A DNA stretch of 64,000 nt from Leminorella richardii (GCF_900478135.1 NZ_LS483470.1:2538501-2602500), one strand, 5' to 3'. Shown: positions 24,944 through 34,235, counted from the first letter of the stretch. Made by a program: numbers and translations. Notes: generated by a model not told the origin, from the sequence alone.

Positions 24944-25405
24944 TTACGCTGACTCCTCGTCAACGTTCACACCGGGAAGTGCGACTCGTACAATTGCTGG
25001 CCTCATCGCTGGCTTGGTCGCTAAACGATTCGCATAAAATCGCGCTGTAATAAATCCCGCTAAACCGCCAAGCGCAGCACCGCCTATAGCTGCCAGATCC
25101 GTGTCCAGCCACAGGTAGAAAAGGGAAGAAAACAGCAGAATGCCTAGAAGCGGCACGGTGTAAACCAACAGAGCAGAAACCAGCAGGCTAGATTCTGGGA
25201 TCGCCAGCGCAACGCGCTGACCGGGAATCAGAGGATCGTCGTGTTCAATTTTAAGCTCATGAATGCCGCTTGGCCCTAGCTTGCTTAGCACTCGAGTTCC
25301 ACAGCTTGATGATGAACGACAGCCTGAGCATCCTGAACGCTGCTCACATCGCAGCGTCGCTACGCCCTGTCGCCAGTCAACAACTGTCGCCCACTCATGA
25401 AGCAT
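24944..25405 (-). CDS. rseC: SoxR-reducing/RseC family protein
   Basis: The 153-residue inner-membrane protein has an N-terminal cysteine cluster (C20 ... CSGCRSSSSC) that could bind iron-sulfur or disulfides, two adjacent transmembrane helices (about 78-95 and 100-120) and a short basic tail. RseC is linked to the sigma-E system and to SoxR reduction together with Rnf. It is the last gene of rpoE-rseA-rseB-rseC, 11 bp after rseB. Confidence 0.93.
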   Translation of the reverse strand: MLHEWATVVDWRQGVATLRCEQRSGCSGCRSSSSCGTRVLSKLGPSGIHELKIEHDDPLIPGQRVALAIPESSLLVSALLVYTVPLLGILLFSSLFYLWLDTDLAAIGGAALGGLAGFITARFYANRLATKPAMRPAIVRVALPGVNVDEESA

Positions 25406-25416
25406 TTTTTAGAGCC

Positions 25417-26361
25417 TTACTTAAAAACGACGCTACCGGCAATACGCTTTGCCGTTGCGGGAGGTAGCTCACCGATAATAGTGATTTCTACTTTATTGCG
25501 CGTCTCGGTATGAATGGTTCTCCGCCCCTGCCGCAGCAAATGCTCACCGGACTGATTGCCCGTTGGGGAAATGCTAAGCGAAAAACTAAACAGGCCATCG
25601 GAAAACAGACGAGATTCAATGACGGTATCCATTCCAGGCACGCCGTGTCGGCTTCGGGACGATTCAATAAAGCCTGCAGGAAGCCAACTGGCGTTCCAGT
25701 TAAGATTTAGCTTATCTCCGGGAGGCACTGACAGCAGCGGCGGCATGCTGGGTAAAGGATAGCCCGCCATTTTCTGACGAACGCTATCGCCTTCGTTAAA
25801 GGCAATAACGCGAAACTGTTCCAGCGTATCCCCATCGCGATCGATAATATCGGTTCTCAACGGGATACGCGTTTCTGTATCTAACCATACAGCGTAGCTA
25901 TAGCGCAGACCGTCTTTCGGAACAATCCTCACCACATCACACAGGCGATTAGCTATGCGCGAGCGCCCCACTTTGACAAAGTCATAGTAGCGCTCAAGGC
26001 GTGAAATATCGGCAAATACCAGCGATGGTAAGGAGTCAACAATGTGATCGCCACGTATGCTAAACGGCTCCATGCCGGGTTCAAAATAGCTGACTTCAGC
26101 TCCGCGCATGATGGCTTCACGCTGTGGGCCATCCATATTAATCAGTTGAACCAAAGGCTGACCGTTTTGCAGAGAGTGGCTGTACTGCAGAGATTCAACG
26201 CCCATTTTGTTGACGTTGATATAGGCAAGTTCATAGTTCATTGCCCGGCTGGCGGAGGTCATTTCCTCAAGCAGGGCTTCAGTTGAACTCTGACCATCAG
26301 CAAACGCCGGGGAGACGAGTCCCCCCAGCAGGCTACAGTAAATAAAAGCGGCTAACTTCAT
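25417..26361 (-). CDS. rseB: Sigma-E regulatory protein RseB
   Basis: The 314-residue periplasmic protein has a signal peptide (1-21, ending SPAFA-DG). RseB binds RseA and shields it from DegS, and it senses mislocalised lipopolysaccharide. The large lipid-binding domain (about 25-210; ASRAMNYELAYINV at its start) and the smaller C-terminal domain (about 220-314) are both present. It is 3 bp from rseA, consistent with coupled translation. Confidence 0.94.
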   Translation of the reverse strand: MKLAAFIYCSLLGGLVSPAFADGQSSTEALLEEMTSASRAMNYELAYINVNKMGVESLQYSHSLQNGQPLVQLINMDGPQREAIMRGAEVSYFEPGMEPFSIRGDHIVDSLPSLVFADISRLERYYDFVKVGRSRIANRLCDVVRIVPKDGLRYSYAVWLDTETRIPLRTDIIDRDGDTLEQFRVIAFNEGDSVRQKMAGYPLPSMPPLLSVPPGDKLNLNWNASWLPAGFIESSRSRHGVPGMDTVIESRLFSDGLFSFSLSISPTGNQSGEHLLRQGRRTIHTETRNKVEITIIGELPPATAKRIAGSVVFK

Positions 26362-26364
26362 CGA

Positions 26365-27000
26365 CTATTGAGATAAACCTTGTTGTGCAGAAGTGCTGTT
26401 CTTAGCATTGCTGTTGGCCGGCGGCTGCACGGTCTTTAACTGTTCAGCATGTAAACGGCGCTGTAACTCATAGTCCTGCAGAATAGCGTTGATGCGCTTA
26501 CGCTGCTCCAGAGCCTGCTGATTAATATTCTGAGCGCCTTCGGTGGCGACATCAAAACTGACAGGAGAAGGCTGACCGCTTAGGGGAACAGTGTTAAACA
26601 CAGGTGTCTCTGGCGAGTTCTCGTCAGTCTGTTGGTTATACTGCTGTACCCCAACAATAACGACCAGAGAAACACAGGCGGCTAAGCCCACTTGCCCCAT
26701 CTGGGAAAACCACGGGCGGACTTTATGCCAAAACGGCAGCGTCGACCAGGTTGCCGGATGCGGCTGTGAAATTTCAGGTTGAGAAATGTCGTCCATTTCA
26801 GGTTCAAGCGCTAGCGCAGCAGACACTTTATCAGCGATATCCAGATGAACTGTCTCGCCGATGTCTCCCCGCATGGTATCGCGGATCAGGTGATAGCTAT
26901 GCCAACTTTGCTGAAGCGTTCTATCTTGGGACAGCATTTCGATCGCACCATTGTCAATCGATTCACCGTCCATCAGAGCGGAAAGCTTTTCTTTTTGCAT
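26365..27000 (-). CDS. rseA: Anti-sigma-E factor RseA
   Basis: The 211-residue single-pass protein has a cytoplasmic sigma-binding domain (MQKEKLSALMDGE..., about 1-90), one transmembrane helix (VGLAACVSLVVIVGV, about 104-120) and a periplasmic part rich in Gln. DegS and RseP cleave it under envelope stress, releasing RpoE. It is 48 bp downstream of rpoE. Confidence 0.94.
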   Translation of the reverse strand: MQKEKLSALMDGESIDNGAIEMLSQDRTLQQSWHSYHLIRDTMRGDIGETVHLDIADKVSAALALEPEMDDISQPEISQPHPATWSTLPFWHKVRPWFSQMGQVGLAACVSLVVIVGVQQYNQQTDENSPETPVFNTVPLSGQPSPVSFDVATEGAQNINQQALEQRKRINAILQDYELQRRLHAEQLKTVQPPANSNAKNSTSAQQGLSQ

Positions 27001-27048
27001 GCCTTGTACCCTTTTGATTACAACATCCTAATTGCCTAAAAATACAGC

Positions 27049-27624
27049 TTAGCGCTGTATCAACGGTTGTACTTTATTATCTATCGCTTCACGAGCCCGG
27101 AAGATGCGAGAGCGGACGGTACCTACCGGGCAGTCCATAATTTCTGCGATCTCTTCATAGCTCAGACCATCGATTTCCCGCAGGGTGATTGCCATTCTCA
27201 AGTCTTCCGGCAACGCTTCGATGGTACTAAAAACAATGCGCTTCAGTTCATCAGACAACATTAAGTTCTCAGGGTTCGAAATTTCTTTCAATGCACTCGC
27301 ATTTTCGAAATTTTCTGCATCTCCTGCGTCTACATCGCTAGACGGAGGGCGCCTACCCTGAGCAACCAGATAGTTCTTTGCCGTGTTGACCGCAATACGG
27401 TACAGCCAGGTGTAAAATGCGCTGTCTCCACGGAAAGACGCCAGCGCCCTGTAAGCTTTAATAAACGACTCCTGTGCCACGTCAGACACATCTGCCTGTG
27501 GCACATAGCGAGAAACCAGACCCGCAACTTTATTCTGGTAGCGAACAACCAGAATATTAAAGGCGGATTTATCTCCCTTTTGGACTCGTTCAACCAACGC
27601 CTGGTCGGTTACCTGCTCGCTCAT
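27049..27624 (-). CDS. rpoE: RNA polymerase sigma-E factor
   Basis: The 191-residue ECF sigma factor controls the envelope stress regulon. Region 2 (about 10-90) contains DVSDVAQESFIKAYRALASFRG and FYTWLYRIAVNTAKN. Region 4 (about 130-185) contains EIDGLSYEEIAEIMDCPVGTVRSRI, the helix-turn-helix that reads the -35 GAACTT. Its own promoter, 81 bp upstream, is a near-consensus sigma-E promoter, so the operon is autoregulated. Confidence 0.97.
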   Translation of the reverse strand: MSEQVTDQALVERVQKGDKSAFNILVVRYQNKVAGLVSRYVPQADVSDVAQESFIKAYRALASFRGDSAFYTWLYRIAVNTAKNYLVAQGRRPPSSDVDAGDAENFENASALKEISNPENLMLSDELKRIVFSTIEALPEDLRMAITLREIDGLSYEEIAEIMDCPVGTVRSRIFRAREAIDNKVQPLIQR

Positions 27625-27704
27625 TCGAGGTAATGTCTCCTCAACTATCTCGATGCGTAGTTATTGCTGACCCGTTCTTTATCTTCACTTTGAGCAAGCA
27701 ATCG

Positions 27705-27731
27705 TTAGAAACTCACTATTGTAATAAGTTC
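27705..27731 (-). promoter_or_regulatory. Sigma-E promoter of rpoE
   Basis: On the minus strand GAACTT-N16-TCTAA is an exact match to the sigma-E consensus with optimal 16-bp spacing. It lies 81 bp upstream of the rpoE start. The rest of 27625-27906 shows no gene. Confidence 0.88.
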
Positions 27732-27906
27732 CATAACGTTACGCAGAACTGTTTCGATTTGCCGATGATTTCGTCGGCCTTAACGCCATTTGGCATGTGT
27801 CACTAGCCGCTCGCAGCGGCCTAAAGTGTTATAGGCTAACATAAAGTTTATCATTAAACCTCAAACTTACTCGCTTTGACAAAAGCCACAGTGAAATTAT
27901 ATTTTT

Positions 27907-28656
27907 CTAAAAAAAGAGATAAAAATCTTTCGTTAACGCCCTGTAGGCTTTTGTATAGTTGCCTCCGTCCTCTTCACGAATAAACAGATACTGTTCATCA
28001 CCGCTACACGGCGCTCGAGTCAGCTCCAACAGCGTGAGATAAGGAGCCCTGCCCACTCTGTCACTGACGTGAGTTCGGCGTCGGATAAACCACCCGTCTT
28101 GGGCGGCCTGCACAAGCAATGCTTCTGCGGGTGCAGTAGTCAGCATTAAAGAGAATGCGCCTTCCGGTTTCAGCAGTCGCTTGGCGTATGCCAGTAAGTC
28201 CGCATGCCGAAGCCCTGTCGCATAACGCGCTTTTTCTCTCGGCGCATCCCGACACTCACAGCCCTGCGGGTAATAGGGAGGGTTACAGACAATCGCGTCA
28301 TAGCCACCCGCCTGCTGCGCGACAAACGTGCTGATATCAGTATGAAAAATCTGAATACGCGACGACCAAGGAGAAGCCAGAACGTTTTCCCTTGCCTGTG
28401 AAACAGCACTCTCATCAATATCTACCGCATCCAGTTTGGTAGAAGATGCACTTCGCTGTGCCAGCATCAGTACCAACAGCCCCGATCCAGTGCCAATATC
28501 GAGAACTCTGTGGCACTGTTCGTTAATAGCGGCCCAACTGCCAAGCACGATCCCGTCAGTCGTCACTTTCATGCCGCACTTATCGTGCGCGACAAAAAAT
28601 TGCTTAAACGTAAAACCGCCGGGGCGATAGGAAGGCCGCTGCTCTTTGTTAGTCAT
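27907..28656 (-). CDS. trmN: tRNA1(Val) (adenine(37)-N6)-methyltransferase
   Basis: The 249-residue enzyme makes m6A37 in tRNA-Val(cmo5UAC). The Rossmann SAM site VLDIGTGSGLLVLMLAQ (about 51-67), the acidic DAVDIDESAV and the N6-adenine catalytic motif NPPYY (about 127-131) are intact. It is divergent from srmB as in E. coli, but nadB, which normally separates it from rpoE, is absent. Older gene name yfiC. Confidence 0.93.
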   Translation of the reverse strand: MTNKEQRPSYRPGGFTFKQFFVAHDKCGMKVTTDGIVLGSWAAINEQCHRVLDIGTGSGLLVLMLAQRSASSTKLDAVDIDESAVSQARENVLASPWSSRIQIFHTDISTFVAQQAGGYDAIVCNPPYYPQGCECRDAPREKARYATGLRHADLLAYAKRLLKPEGAFSLMLTTAPAEALLVQAAQDGWFIRRRTHVSDRVGRAPYLTLLELTRAPCSGDEQYLFIREEDGGNYTKAYRALTKDFYLFF

Positions 28657-28893
28657 GTGTCTTGGCTCGATAGGACTGGCATTTTTCTATCCTGCTTATT
28701 ACAACGCTGTGTTATCAATTTTAACCGATACGATAGGAAATATGTCCCCCCTCGTTATCTTAAATAAGAGAATGCCCACCAGCGAGCGCGCTGTTCCTTC
28801 ATCTATGAAAGAAAGAACAGCAGAAGATCGACAATAACGAGTGAAGATCCGGCATAATACATCTATAATCGGCGCCCCAAGCAGAGGTAGACC

Positions 28894-30225
28894 ATGACCG
28901 TATTAGATTTTTCCGCACTAGAACTCGACCAGCCGCTGTTAGACGCCTTGAACGACAAGGGCTACGTTCGCCCGACGGCGATCCAGTCAGCCGCTATTCC
29001 ACCCGCGATGGAAGGCCGTGACGTTCTCGGCTCGGCGCCGACCGGTACGGGTAAAACCGCTGCCTTTCTGCTCCCTGTTCTTCAGCACCTGCTCGATACG
29101 CCGCGTAAAAAGTCAGGGCCGCCTCGCGTGCTCATTCTGACACCAACTCGAGAGCTGGCAATGCAGGTCGCCGATCAGGCGCGAGAACTGTCTGCCCACA
29201 CTCACTTAGACATCGCCACCATCACCGGCGGCGTGGCCTACATGAATCACGCCGAAGTGTTCAGTGAAAATCAGGACATTGTCGTCGCCACTACTGGGCG
29301 GCTTTTACAGTATATAAAAGAGGAGAACTTCGACTGCCGCGCCGTTGAGGTTCTTATTCTTGACGAAGCCGACCGCATGCTCGACATGGGATTTGCTCAG
29401 GATATCGAGCATATCGCAGGGGAAACCCGCTGGCGCCAGCAGACCATGCTGTTCTCCGCCACGCTGGAAAGTGAAGCTATCAACGACTTTGCCGAGCGTC
29501 TGCTTAAAGATCCGGTCCGCGTGGAGGCTGAAGCTTCCCGTCGTGAAAAAAATAAAATTCACCAGTGGTACTACCGCGCGGACGAGCTGACACACAAAAC
29601 CGCCCTGCTCTGCCACTGGCTGAAGCAGCCTGAAGTCAGCAAGGCTATCGTGTTTGTCCGCAAGCGCGAAAGGCTGCACGAGCTGGTGCGCTGGCTGCGG
29701 GAAGCCGACATCAACTGCTTCTATATAGAAGGCGAGATGGTGCAGGCCAAGCGCAACGAAGCCATCAAGCGACTTCAGGAAGGCACGGTTCGGGTTCTTA
29801 TTGCTACGGACGTCGCCGCGCGCGGTCTGGATATTCTGGACATCAGCCACGTCTTTAACTTTGATATGCCGCGCACGGCGGACACCTATTTACACCGTAT
29901 CGGCCGCACTGGCCGCGCAGGGAAAAAGGGCGTCGCTGTTTCGCTGGTTGAAGCCCATGACCACCCGCTGTTGGAAAAGATTGAGCGCTACCTGAAAGAG
30001 CCAATCAAAATGCGTGTCATTGATGAGCTTCGCCCGACCACGAAAACGCCAAAGCCGGGCGACCACAAGCCGTCCAAGAAAGCCAAGGCCAAAGCGGCGG
30101 AAAAGCGCAAAGAAAAAAGTAAAGAGAAGAAAGTGAAGGTTCGCCATCGCGACAGCAAGAACGTTGGCAAGCGCCGTACGCCCGCCGCAGCCGCAGCCGC
30201 AGAATCTTCACCAAAAGAAAGCTAA
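28894..30225 (+). CDS. srmB: DEAD-box RNA helicase SrmB
   Basis: The 443-residue ATP-dependent helicase assists early 50S assembly. The Q motif (GYVRPTAIQ), Walker A (APTGTGKTAA), ILDEADRMLDMGF, SATLES, and VATDVAARGLDI with HRIGRTGRAG are intact in the two RecA-like domains (about 1-370). The C-terminal tail (about 375-443) is extremely basic and Ala-rich, typical of SrmB and used for RNA binding. Monocistronic, ending at a shared terminator with grcA. Confidence 0.96.
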   Translation: MTVLDFSALELDQPLLDALNDKGYVRPTAIQSAAIPPAMEGRDVLGSAPTGTGKTAAFLLPVLQHLLDTPRKKSGPPRVLILTPTRELAMQVADQARELSAHTHLDIATITGGVAYMNHAEVFSENQDIVVATTGRLLQYIKEENFDCRAVEVLILDEADRMLDMGFAQDIEHIAGETRWRQQTMLFSATLESEAINDFAERLLKDPVRVEAEASRREKNKIHQWYYRADELTHKTALLCHWLKQPEVSKAIVFVRKRERLHELVRWLREADINCFYIEGEMVQAKRNEAIKRLQEGTVRVLIATDVAARGLDILDISHVFNFDMPRTADTYLHRIGRTGRAGKKGVAVSLVEAHDHPLLEKIERYLKEPIKMRVIDELRPTTKTPKPGDHKPSKKAKAKAAEKRKEKSKEKKVKVRHRDSKNVGKRRTPAAAAAAESSPKES

Positions 30226-30257
30226 TGCTTTGTTATACCTAATCAGTCCGCATAAAA

Positions 30258-30281
30258 AAGGCCGCTCACAAGAGCGGCCTT
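30258..30281. terminator. Bidirectional terminator between srmB and grcA
   Basis: AAGGCCGCTC and GAGCGGCCTT form a 10-bp perfect stem with a 4-nt loop. It is flanked by A residues on the left and a T-rich tract on the right. Confidence 0.85.
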
Positions 30282-30302
30282 CTTACATTCTAGCGAAAGA
30301 AA

Positions 30303-30686
30303 TTACAGGCTTTCAGTGAAAGTACGAGTAATAACGTCGCGCTGCTGTTCTGGAGTCAGAGAGTTAAAGCGAACTGCATAGCCAGATACGCGGATGGTCA
30401 GCTGCGGATATTTTTCTGGGTTGTTGACAGCATCTTCCAGAGTTTCACGGCTCAGAACGTTAACGTTCAGGTGCTGACCGCCTTCAACGCGAACAGTCGG
30501 TTTGACTTCCATCGGCACTTCGCGATACTCGAACTGGCCCAGTTGGCTGGTCGGTACAACCTGATCTTCTACGTAGTCAGCTTTCGCACAAACGCAGCGC
30601 GCTTCTGATTTTTCATCGTCCAGCAGCCAGAAAGAGTTTAACAGTGCTGCGTTGTCTGCTTTAGTAATTTGGATACCGGTAATCAT
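30303..30686 (-). CDS. grcA: Autonomous glycyl radical cofactor GrcA
   Basis: ATG 30686 (MITGIQITKA) follows GGAGAG and gives the 127-residue length of E. coli GrcA; the frame's earlier Met is not used. The C-terminal glycyl radical motif VRVSGYAVRFNSL is intact with its radical Gly. GrcA replaces the damaged C-terminus of pyruvate formate-lyase. A perfect FNR box lies 136 bp upstream, consistent with anaerobic induction. Older name yfiD. Confidence 0.96.
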   Translation of the reverse strand: MITGIQITKADNAALLNSFWLLDDEKSEARCVCAKADYVEDQVVPTSQLGQFEYREVPMEVKPTVRVEGGQHLNVNVLSRETLEDAVNNPEKYPQLTIRVSGYAVRFNSLTPEQQRDVITRTFTESL

Positions 30687-30821
30687 TTGGTGTCTCTCCA
30701 TCAGTATTTAAAATCAACGTCCTGTGAGCGCTGGAAACAACAAACGACTTCTTGCAGCGCATCTGTAGGACTAACCCGTTTGCTATATCTTCTTATATAA
30801 CAGTGAAATTAGATGAATACT

Positions 30822-30835
30822 TTGATTAAAATCAA
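30822..30835. promoter_or_regulatory. FNR box upstream of grcA
   Basis: TTGATTAAAATCAA is a perfect match to TTGAT-N4-ATCAA. It lies in a very AT-rich 365-bp spacer between grcA and ung (30687-31051) that holds no other gene. FNR control of yfiD/grcA is established in E. coli. Confidence 0.85.
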
Positions 30836-31051
30836 TTTTCAAAAATCACAAAATTTATCGTTTTTTACAGCTTTTTGTTTTGTATCAATAATTGCTATTT
30901 TAACGTCTTTAATTATTTTTGTAAATTTTCAAATTTTTTTATAACGCCGTCCAGATATTGATAAAAAAGCTCATCATTATTTTGGCCTTACGGTATGATT
31001 TCCCAACTAACTTCGGAAACTTCCGCTCCCTTAAAAAGCAAGGAGACGTTG

Positions 31052-31729
31052 ATGAGCGACAAACTGACGTGGCGAGACGTAATTGGTCAGGAGAAAACCC
31101 AGCCCTACTTTCAAGAGACGCTAAAGTTCGTTGCCAACGAACGCGCTGCGGGCAAAGCCATTTATCCGCCTCAGAAAGATGTCTTTAACGCCTTCAGCTC
31201 AACAGAACTGGCAGACGTCAAAGTCGTGATATTAGGGCAAGATCCCTACCACGGCCCTAATCAGGCTCACGGGCTTTCGTTTTCCGTACTGCCCGGCATT
31301 AAGCCGCCACCGTCACTGGTCAATATGTACAAAGAGCTCAGCCAGGATATTCCCGGGTTCCACATTCCTAATCACGGATACTTACAAAGCTGGGCCGAAC
31401 AGGGCGTCATGCTGCTCAATACCGTGCTTACCGTCGAACAGGGTCTGGCGCACTCTCACGCGAGCCTCGGTTGGGAAACCTTTACGGATCGCGTCATCAG
31501 CGCCATCAATGAACGACGCGACGGCGTTGTCTTCCTGCTGTGGGGCTCACACGCACAGAAAAAAGGCCGCATTATTGATAGAAAACGCCACCACGTTCTG
31601 GCTGCACCGCATCCGTCTCCGCTGTCTGCCCATCGCGGTTTCTTAGGCTGCCACCACTTTTCCCAAACTAACGCGCTGCTTGAGCAACAGGGGCTAGCGC
31701 CTATCAACTGGCAACTGCCGGATCTTTAG
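31052..31729 (+). CDS. ung: Uracil-DNA glycosylase
   Basis: ATG 31052 (MSDKLTWRDV) follows AAGGAGA and matches the family start; the longer frame from 30995 is rejected. The 225-residue enzyme removes uracil from DNA. The water-activating loop GQDPYHGPNQAHGLSFSV (about 63-80) and the DNA-intercalating HPSPLSAHRGF (about 188-198) are intact. It ends at its own terminator. Confidence 0.96.
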   Translation: MSDKLTWRDVIGQEKTQPYFQETLKFVANERAAGKAIYPPQKDVFNAFSSTELADVKVVILGQDPYHGPNQAHGLSFSVLPGIKPPPSLVNMYKELSQDIPGFHIPNHGYLQSWAEQGVMLLNTVLTVEQGLAHSHASLGWETFTDRVISAINERRDGVVFLLWGSHAQKKGRIIDRKRHHVLAAPHPSPLSAHRGFLGCHHFSQTNALLEQQGLAPINWQLPDL

Positions 31730-31776
31730 TCAGGCTTTGGGTCAATAATAAATATTTGGGTCAGTAATAAATAAAA

Positions 31777-31808
31777 GAAAAGAGCCGCATTTCACCTGCG
31801 GCTCTTTT
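31777..31808. terminator. Bidirectional terminator between ung and yhjA
   Basis: AAGAGCCGCA pairs with TGCGGCTCTT around a 7-nt loop, with A and T tracts on the two sides, so it can serve both convergent genes. Confidence 0.85.
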
Positions 31809-31839
31809 CTATTGCTATAGCTGTTAGCGTTTACCGCCG

Positions 31840-33240
31840 TTATTCAATCTTCGTCGGCTGATCGAGTGTGTATTTACCCGTCAGAGACGTCAGGAAAGCG
31901 ACAATGTCTTCGACGTCCTTTTTCGGCAGCTCGTTTTCCAGCTGGAACTTCAGCATCATTTCAACGGCGCCTTCCAACGAGTTAATGCTGCCGTCATGCA
32001 GGTAGGGGCCAGTTTGCTCAATATTACGCAGCGTCGGCACCTTAAAGCGGAAGCGGTCACGCTCAAAGGTCGTGAAGTTAAAGCGTCCGAGATCCACATC
32101 AGTAAGCCCATTCCCCCGTGCGGCGAAGTAGTCCTCTTTCAGGCCCATCATTTCAAACGACTGGCCGCCAAGGTTTTTACCCACGTGGCAGGTATCACAC
32201 TTGTTGTCCTTGAACAGCTGGAAGCCGCGCTTTTGCTGTGCGGACAGCGCGCTATCGTCCCCTTTCATATAGCGGTCGAAAGGAGAATCCGGCGTTACCA
32301 GCGTTTTCTCGAACTCAGCAATAGCATCGGTAATAGCGTCTGCTGAAAAACCTTCAGGATAAACGGCAACAAATGCGGCGCTTAGTGCAGGGTCTTTCGC
32401 CAGCTTGTCGATGATCTGCTCCCAGGATTCAGACCCCATCTCGATAGGATTCAGCGGCGGCCCACCGGCCTGTTCCTGTAGGTTCTTCGCTCGCCCGTCC
32501 CAAAACTGTTCGACGTTGTAAACGGAGTTAAACACGGTTGGCGCGTTGATAGGCCCGAACTGACCGTTAATGCCTTTAGAGGTCACCAGATTATCTACCC
32601 CGCCGCTGGAAAGACGGTGGCAGGTTTCACAAGACAGAGAATCATCACCGGACAGTCGATTGTCATGGTAAAGCACTGAGCCAAGCGCAACCTTTTTAGC
32701 GTCCACTGGCATCGGTTCAGGAAGAGGCTGAACGGCTTCGTTCTTGAATTCGTCCCTCACGCCTTTTGTGACGTAATACGTCGCGCGCTGCGCTTTAGCC
32801 CAGTTAAGGATTGCCTCACGATCTTCGTCACTAATGCCACCATTCCAGTGAACGGCGGTATAGCGAGTCGGAGGCATATTGCCGTCTTGAATCACTCGCT
32901 CTATCTTGGCCAGATCGGATTCCGGCGCTGCCGTCCCGCCAATCAGGCTGTCCATCGTGGCCTGAAGGTTAAAGTGGACGTAGCCCATTTCTACATCGTA
33001 AGTCATCAGCTGTTTAGCAATGGGAAACGACGCGTAGAACGGCATATCGGCATTGCCGGTATGACAATATTCACATCCGCGCTGATAAAATATTTCTCGC
33101 ACTTTCGCATCGCCCTTTGGCGTTGCAGTTTCAATCAGTCGAGCGCTTCTGTCCTGATCGTAATTATAAATGTAGGCCGCCGTCCCCAAATAGCCGACAA
33201 TGCCGATAGCACATGCCCCTATAAAAATTTTCTTTATCAT
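31840..33240 (-). CDS. yhjA: Membrane-anchored triheme cytochrome c peroxidase (YhjA type)
   Basis: The 466-residue protein has an N-terminal hydrophobic anchor (about 4-27) and a periplasmic body with three heme c motifs: CEYCH (about 57-61), CETCH (about 205-209) and CDTCH (about 355-359). The extra N-terminal heme distinguishes it from classical diheme peroxidases and matches E. coli YhjA, which reduces hydrogen peroxide with electrons from quinol. A perfect FNR box lies 102 bp upstream, in line with anaerobic expression. It stands alone between ung and grpE. Confidence 0.93.
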   Translation of the reverse strand: MIKKIFIGACAIGIVGYLGTAAYIYNYDQDRSARLIETATPKGDAKVREIFYQRGCEYCHTGNADMPFYASFPIAKQLMTYDVEMGYVHFNLQATMDSLIGGTAAPESDLAKIERVIQDGNMPPTRYTAVHWNGGISDEDREAILNWAKAQRATYYVTKGVRDEFKNEAVQPLPEPMPVDAKKVALGSVLYHDNRLSGDDSLSCETCHRLSSGGVDNLVTSKGINGQFGPINAPTVFNSVYNVEQFWDGRAKNLQEQAGGPPLNPIEMGSESWEQIIDKLAKDPALSAAFVAVYPEGFSADAITDAIAEFEKTLVTPDSPFDRYMKGDDSALSAQQKRGFQLFKDNKCDTCHVGKNLGGQSFEMMGLKEDYFAARGNGLTDVDLGRFNFTTFERDRFRFKVPTLRNIEQTGPYLHDGSINSLEGAVEMMLKFQLENELPKKDVEDIVAFLTSLTGKYTLDQPTKIE

Positions 33241-33341
33241 AGTGATTCCCGCATCTTGCTTCGTTTTATTTGAATTTCATGAGAAAAAGTCACTCATGAA
33301 GATAAAGTACGGGAATTATGGGTGCTGGTGTAAAACACAAG

Positions 33342-33355
33342 TTGATGGGGATCAA
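33342..33355. promoter_or_regulatory. FNR box upstream of yhjA
   Basis: TTGATGGGGATCAA is a perfect TTGAT-N4-ATCAA match, 102 bp upstream of the start codon. The 298-bp spacer 33241-33538 holds no other gene. Confidence 0.82.
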
Positions 33356-33479
33356 TTAGATGAGGCAGTTGTACCTATCGTTAGAATAGGAAACGGCTAT
33401 TGATAAACTATTTTATATTCAAAGCGTTGCTAACAGCGGGGGAGAAATCTTTTAAAGGTGTGACGGCTGAAAAGAGGAA

Positions 33480-33526
33480 AATGAATGAAACGCTGAGGCG
33501 GTATCTTCTTACTTTACCGCCTCAGC
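33480..33526 (-). terminator. Terminator of grpE
   Basis: GCTGAGGCGGTA (33492-33503) pairs perfectly with TACCGCCTCAGC (33515-33526). A T-rich stretch follows on the minus strand. Confidence 0.75.
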
Positions 33527-33538
33527 CACCAGCAGGCG

Positions 33539-34120
33539 CTATTTAGAAACAGCGACCATCGCCGGACGAATCAGCCGACCGTTTAGCGTATAGCCCTTCT
33601 GCATCACCATCATAACGCGGTTAGGCTCATGCTCGGCAGACTCCATCATCGTCATCGCCTGATGAAGTTCAGGGTTAAACGGCACGTTCGTCTCTTCAAT
33701 CGGCTCTACGCCGAATTTAGCCACAGCATTCAGCAGCGACTTCAGCGTCAGCTCAACACCTTCAACGAAAGCGGCGACATCAGTATTTTCTTTACTTGTC
33801 GTGGTCAACGCTCGCTCAAGGTTATCAATGACAGGCAGCAGCTCGATCGCAAACTTCTCCAGCGCAAACTTGTGGGCTTTCTCCACGTCCTGTTCAGCGC
33901 GACGACGAACGTTTTCAACCTCAGCGCGAGCGCGCAGCTGACTCTCTTTTTCCAGCTGCTGAGCTACGGCTAGCTGGCTCTCAAGATTTTCGATGCGCTC
34001 AAGATATTGGCTGACGGTATCCGTCTCTGCGGCTTGCTCAGCGGCGTCCATCTGCTGATGCTCGTTATTTATCTCTTCTGAGACTTGCTCATTAGGGGTA
34101 TTTTGTTCTTTACTACTCAT
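33539..34120 (-). CDS. grpE: Nucleotide exchange factor GrpE
   Basis: The 193-residue protein is the ADP/ATP exchange factor for DnaK. A long acidic and coiled-coil N-terminal half (about 30-90, RIENLESQLAVAQQLEKESQ) leads into the conserved AHKFALEKFAIELLPVIDNLERAL and the C-terminal beta domain with QKGYTLNGRLIRPAMVAVSK. The gene has a strong sigma-32 promoter 46 bp upstream and is divergent from nadK. Confidence 0.96.
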   Translation of the reverse strand: MSSKEQNTPNEQVSEEINNEHQQMDAAEQAAETDTVSQYLERIENLESQLAVAQQLEKESQLRARAEVENVRRRAEQDVEKAHKFALEKFAIELLPVIDNLERALTTTSKENTDVAAFVEGVELTLKSLLNAVAKFGVEPIEETNVPFNPELHQAMTMMESAEHEPNRVMMVMQKGYTLNGRLIRPAMVAVSK

Positions 34121-34167
34121 GTCTATCTCCGCAGTTTGGCATTACGCTTGCTTACTTTGCCTATATT

Positions 34168-34193
34168 ATGGGGATGAAAAACGACGAATCAAG
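34168..34193 (-). promoter_or_regulatory. Sigma-32 heat-shock promoter of grpE
   Basis: On the minus strand CTTGAT-N14-CCCCAT is one mismatch from the heat-shock consensus, with optimal 14-bp spacing. Confidence 0.85.
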
Positions 34194-34235
34194 GAAGTCG
34201 TACATATTCTCTGAATGTTAGACAGGAAACCGTAA

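Noticed and set aside
31052..31729. Upstream start at 30995 for ung
   Set aside because: The added 19 residues have no family match and the strong AAGGAGA lies just before 31052.
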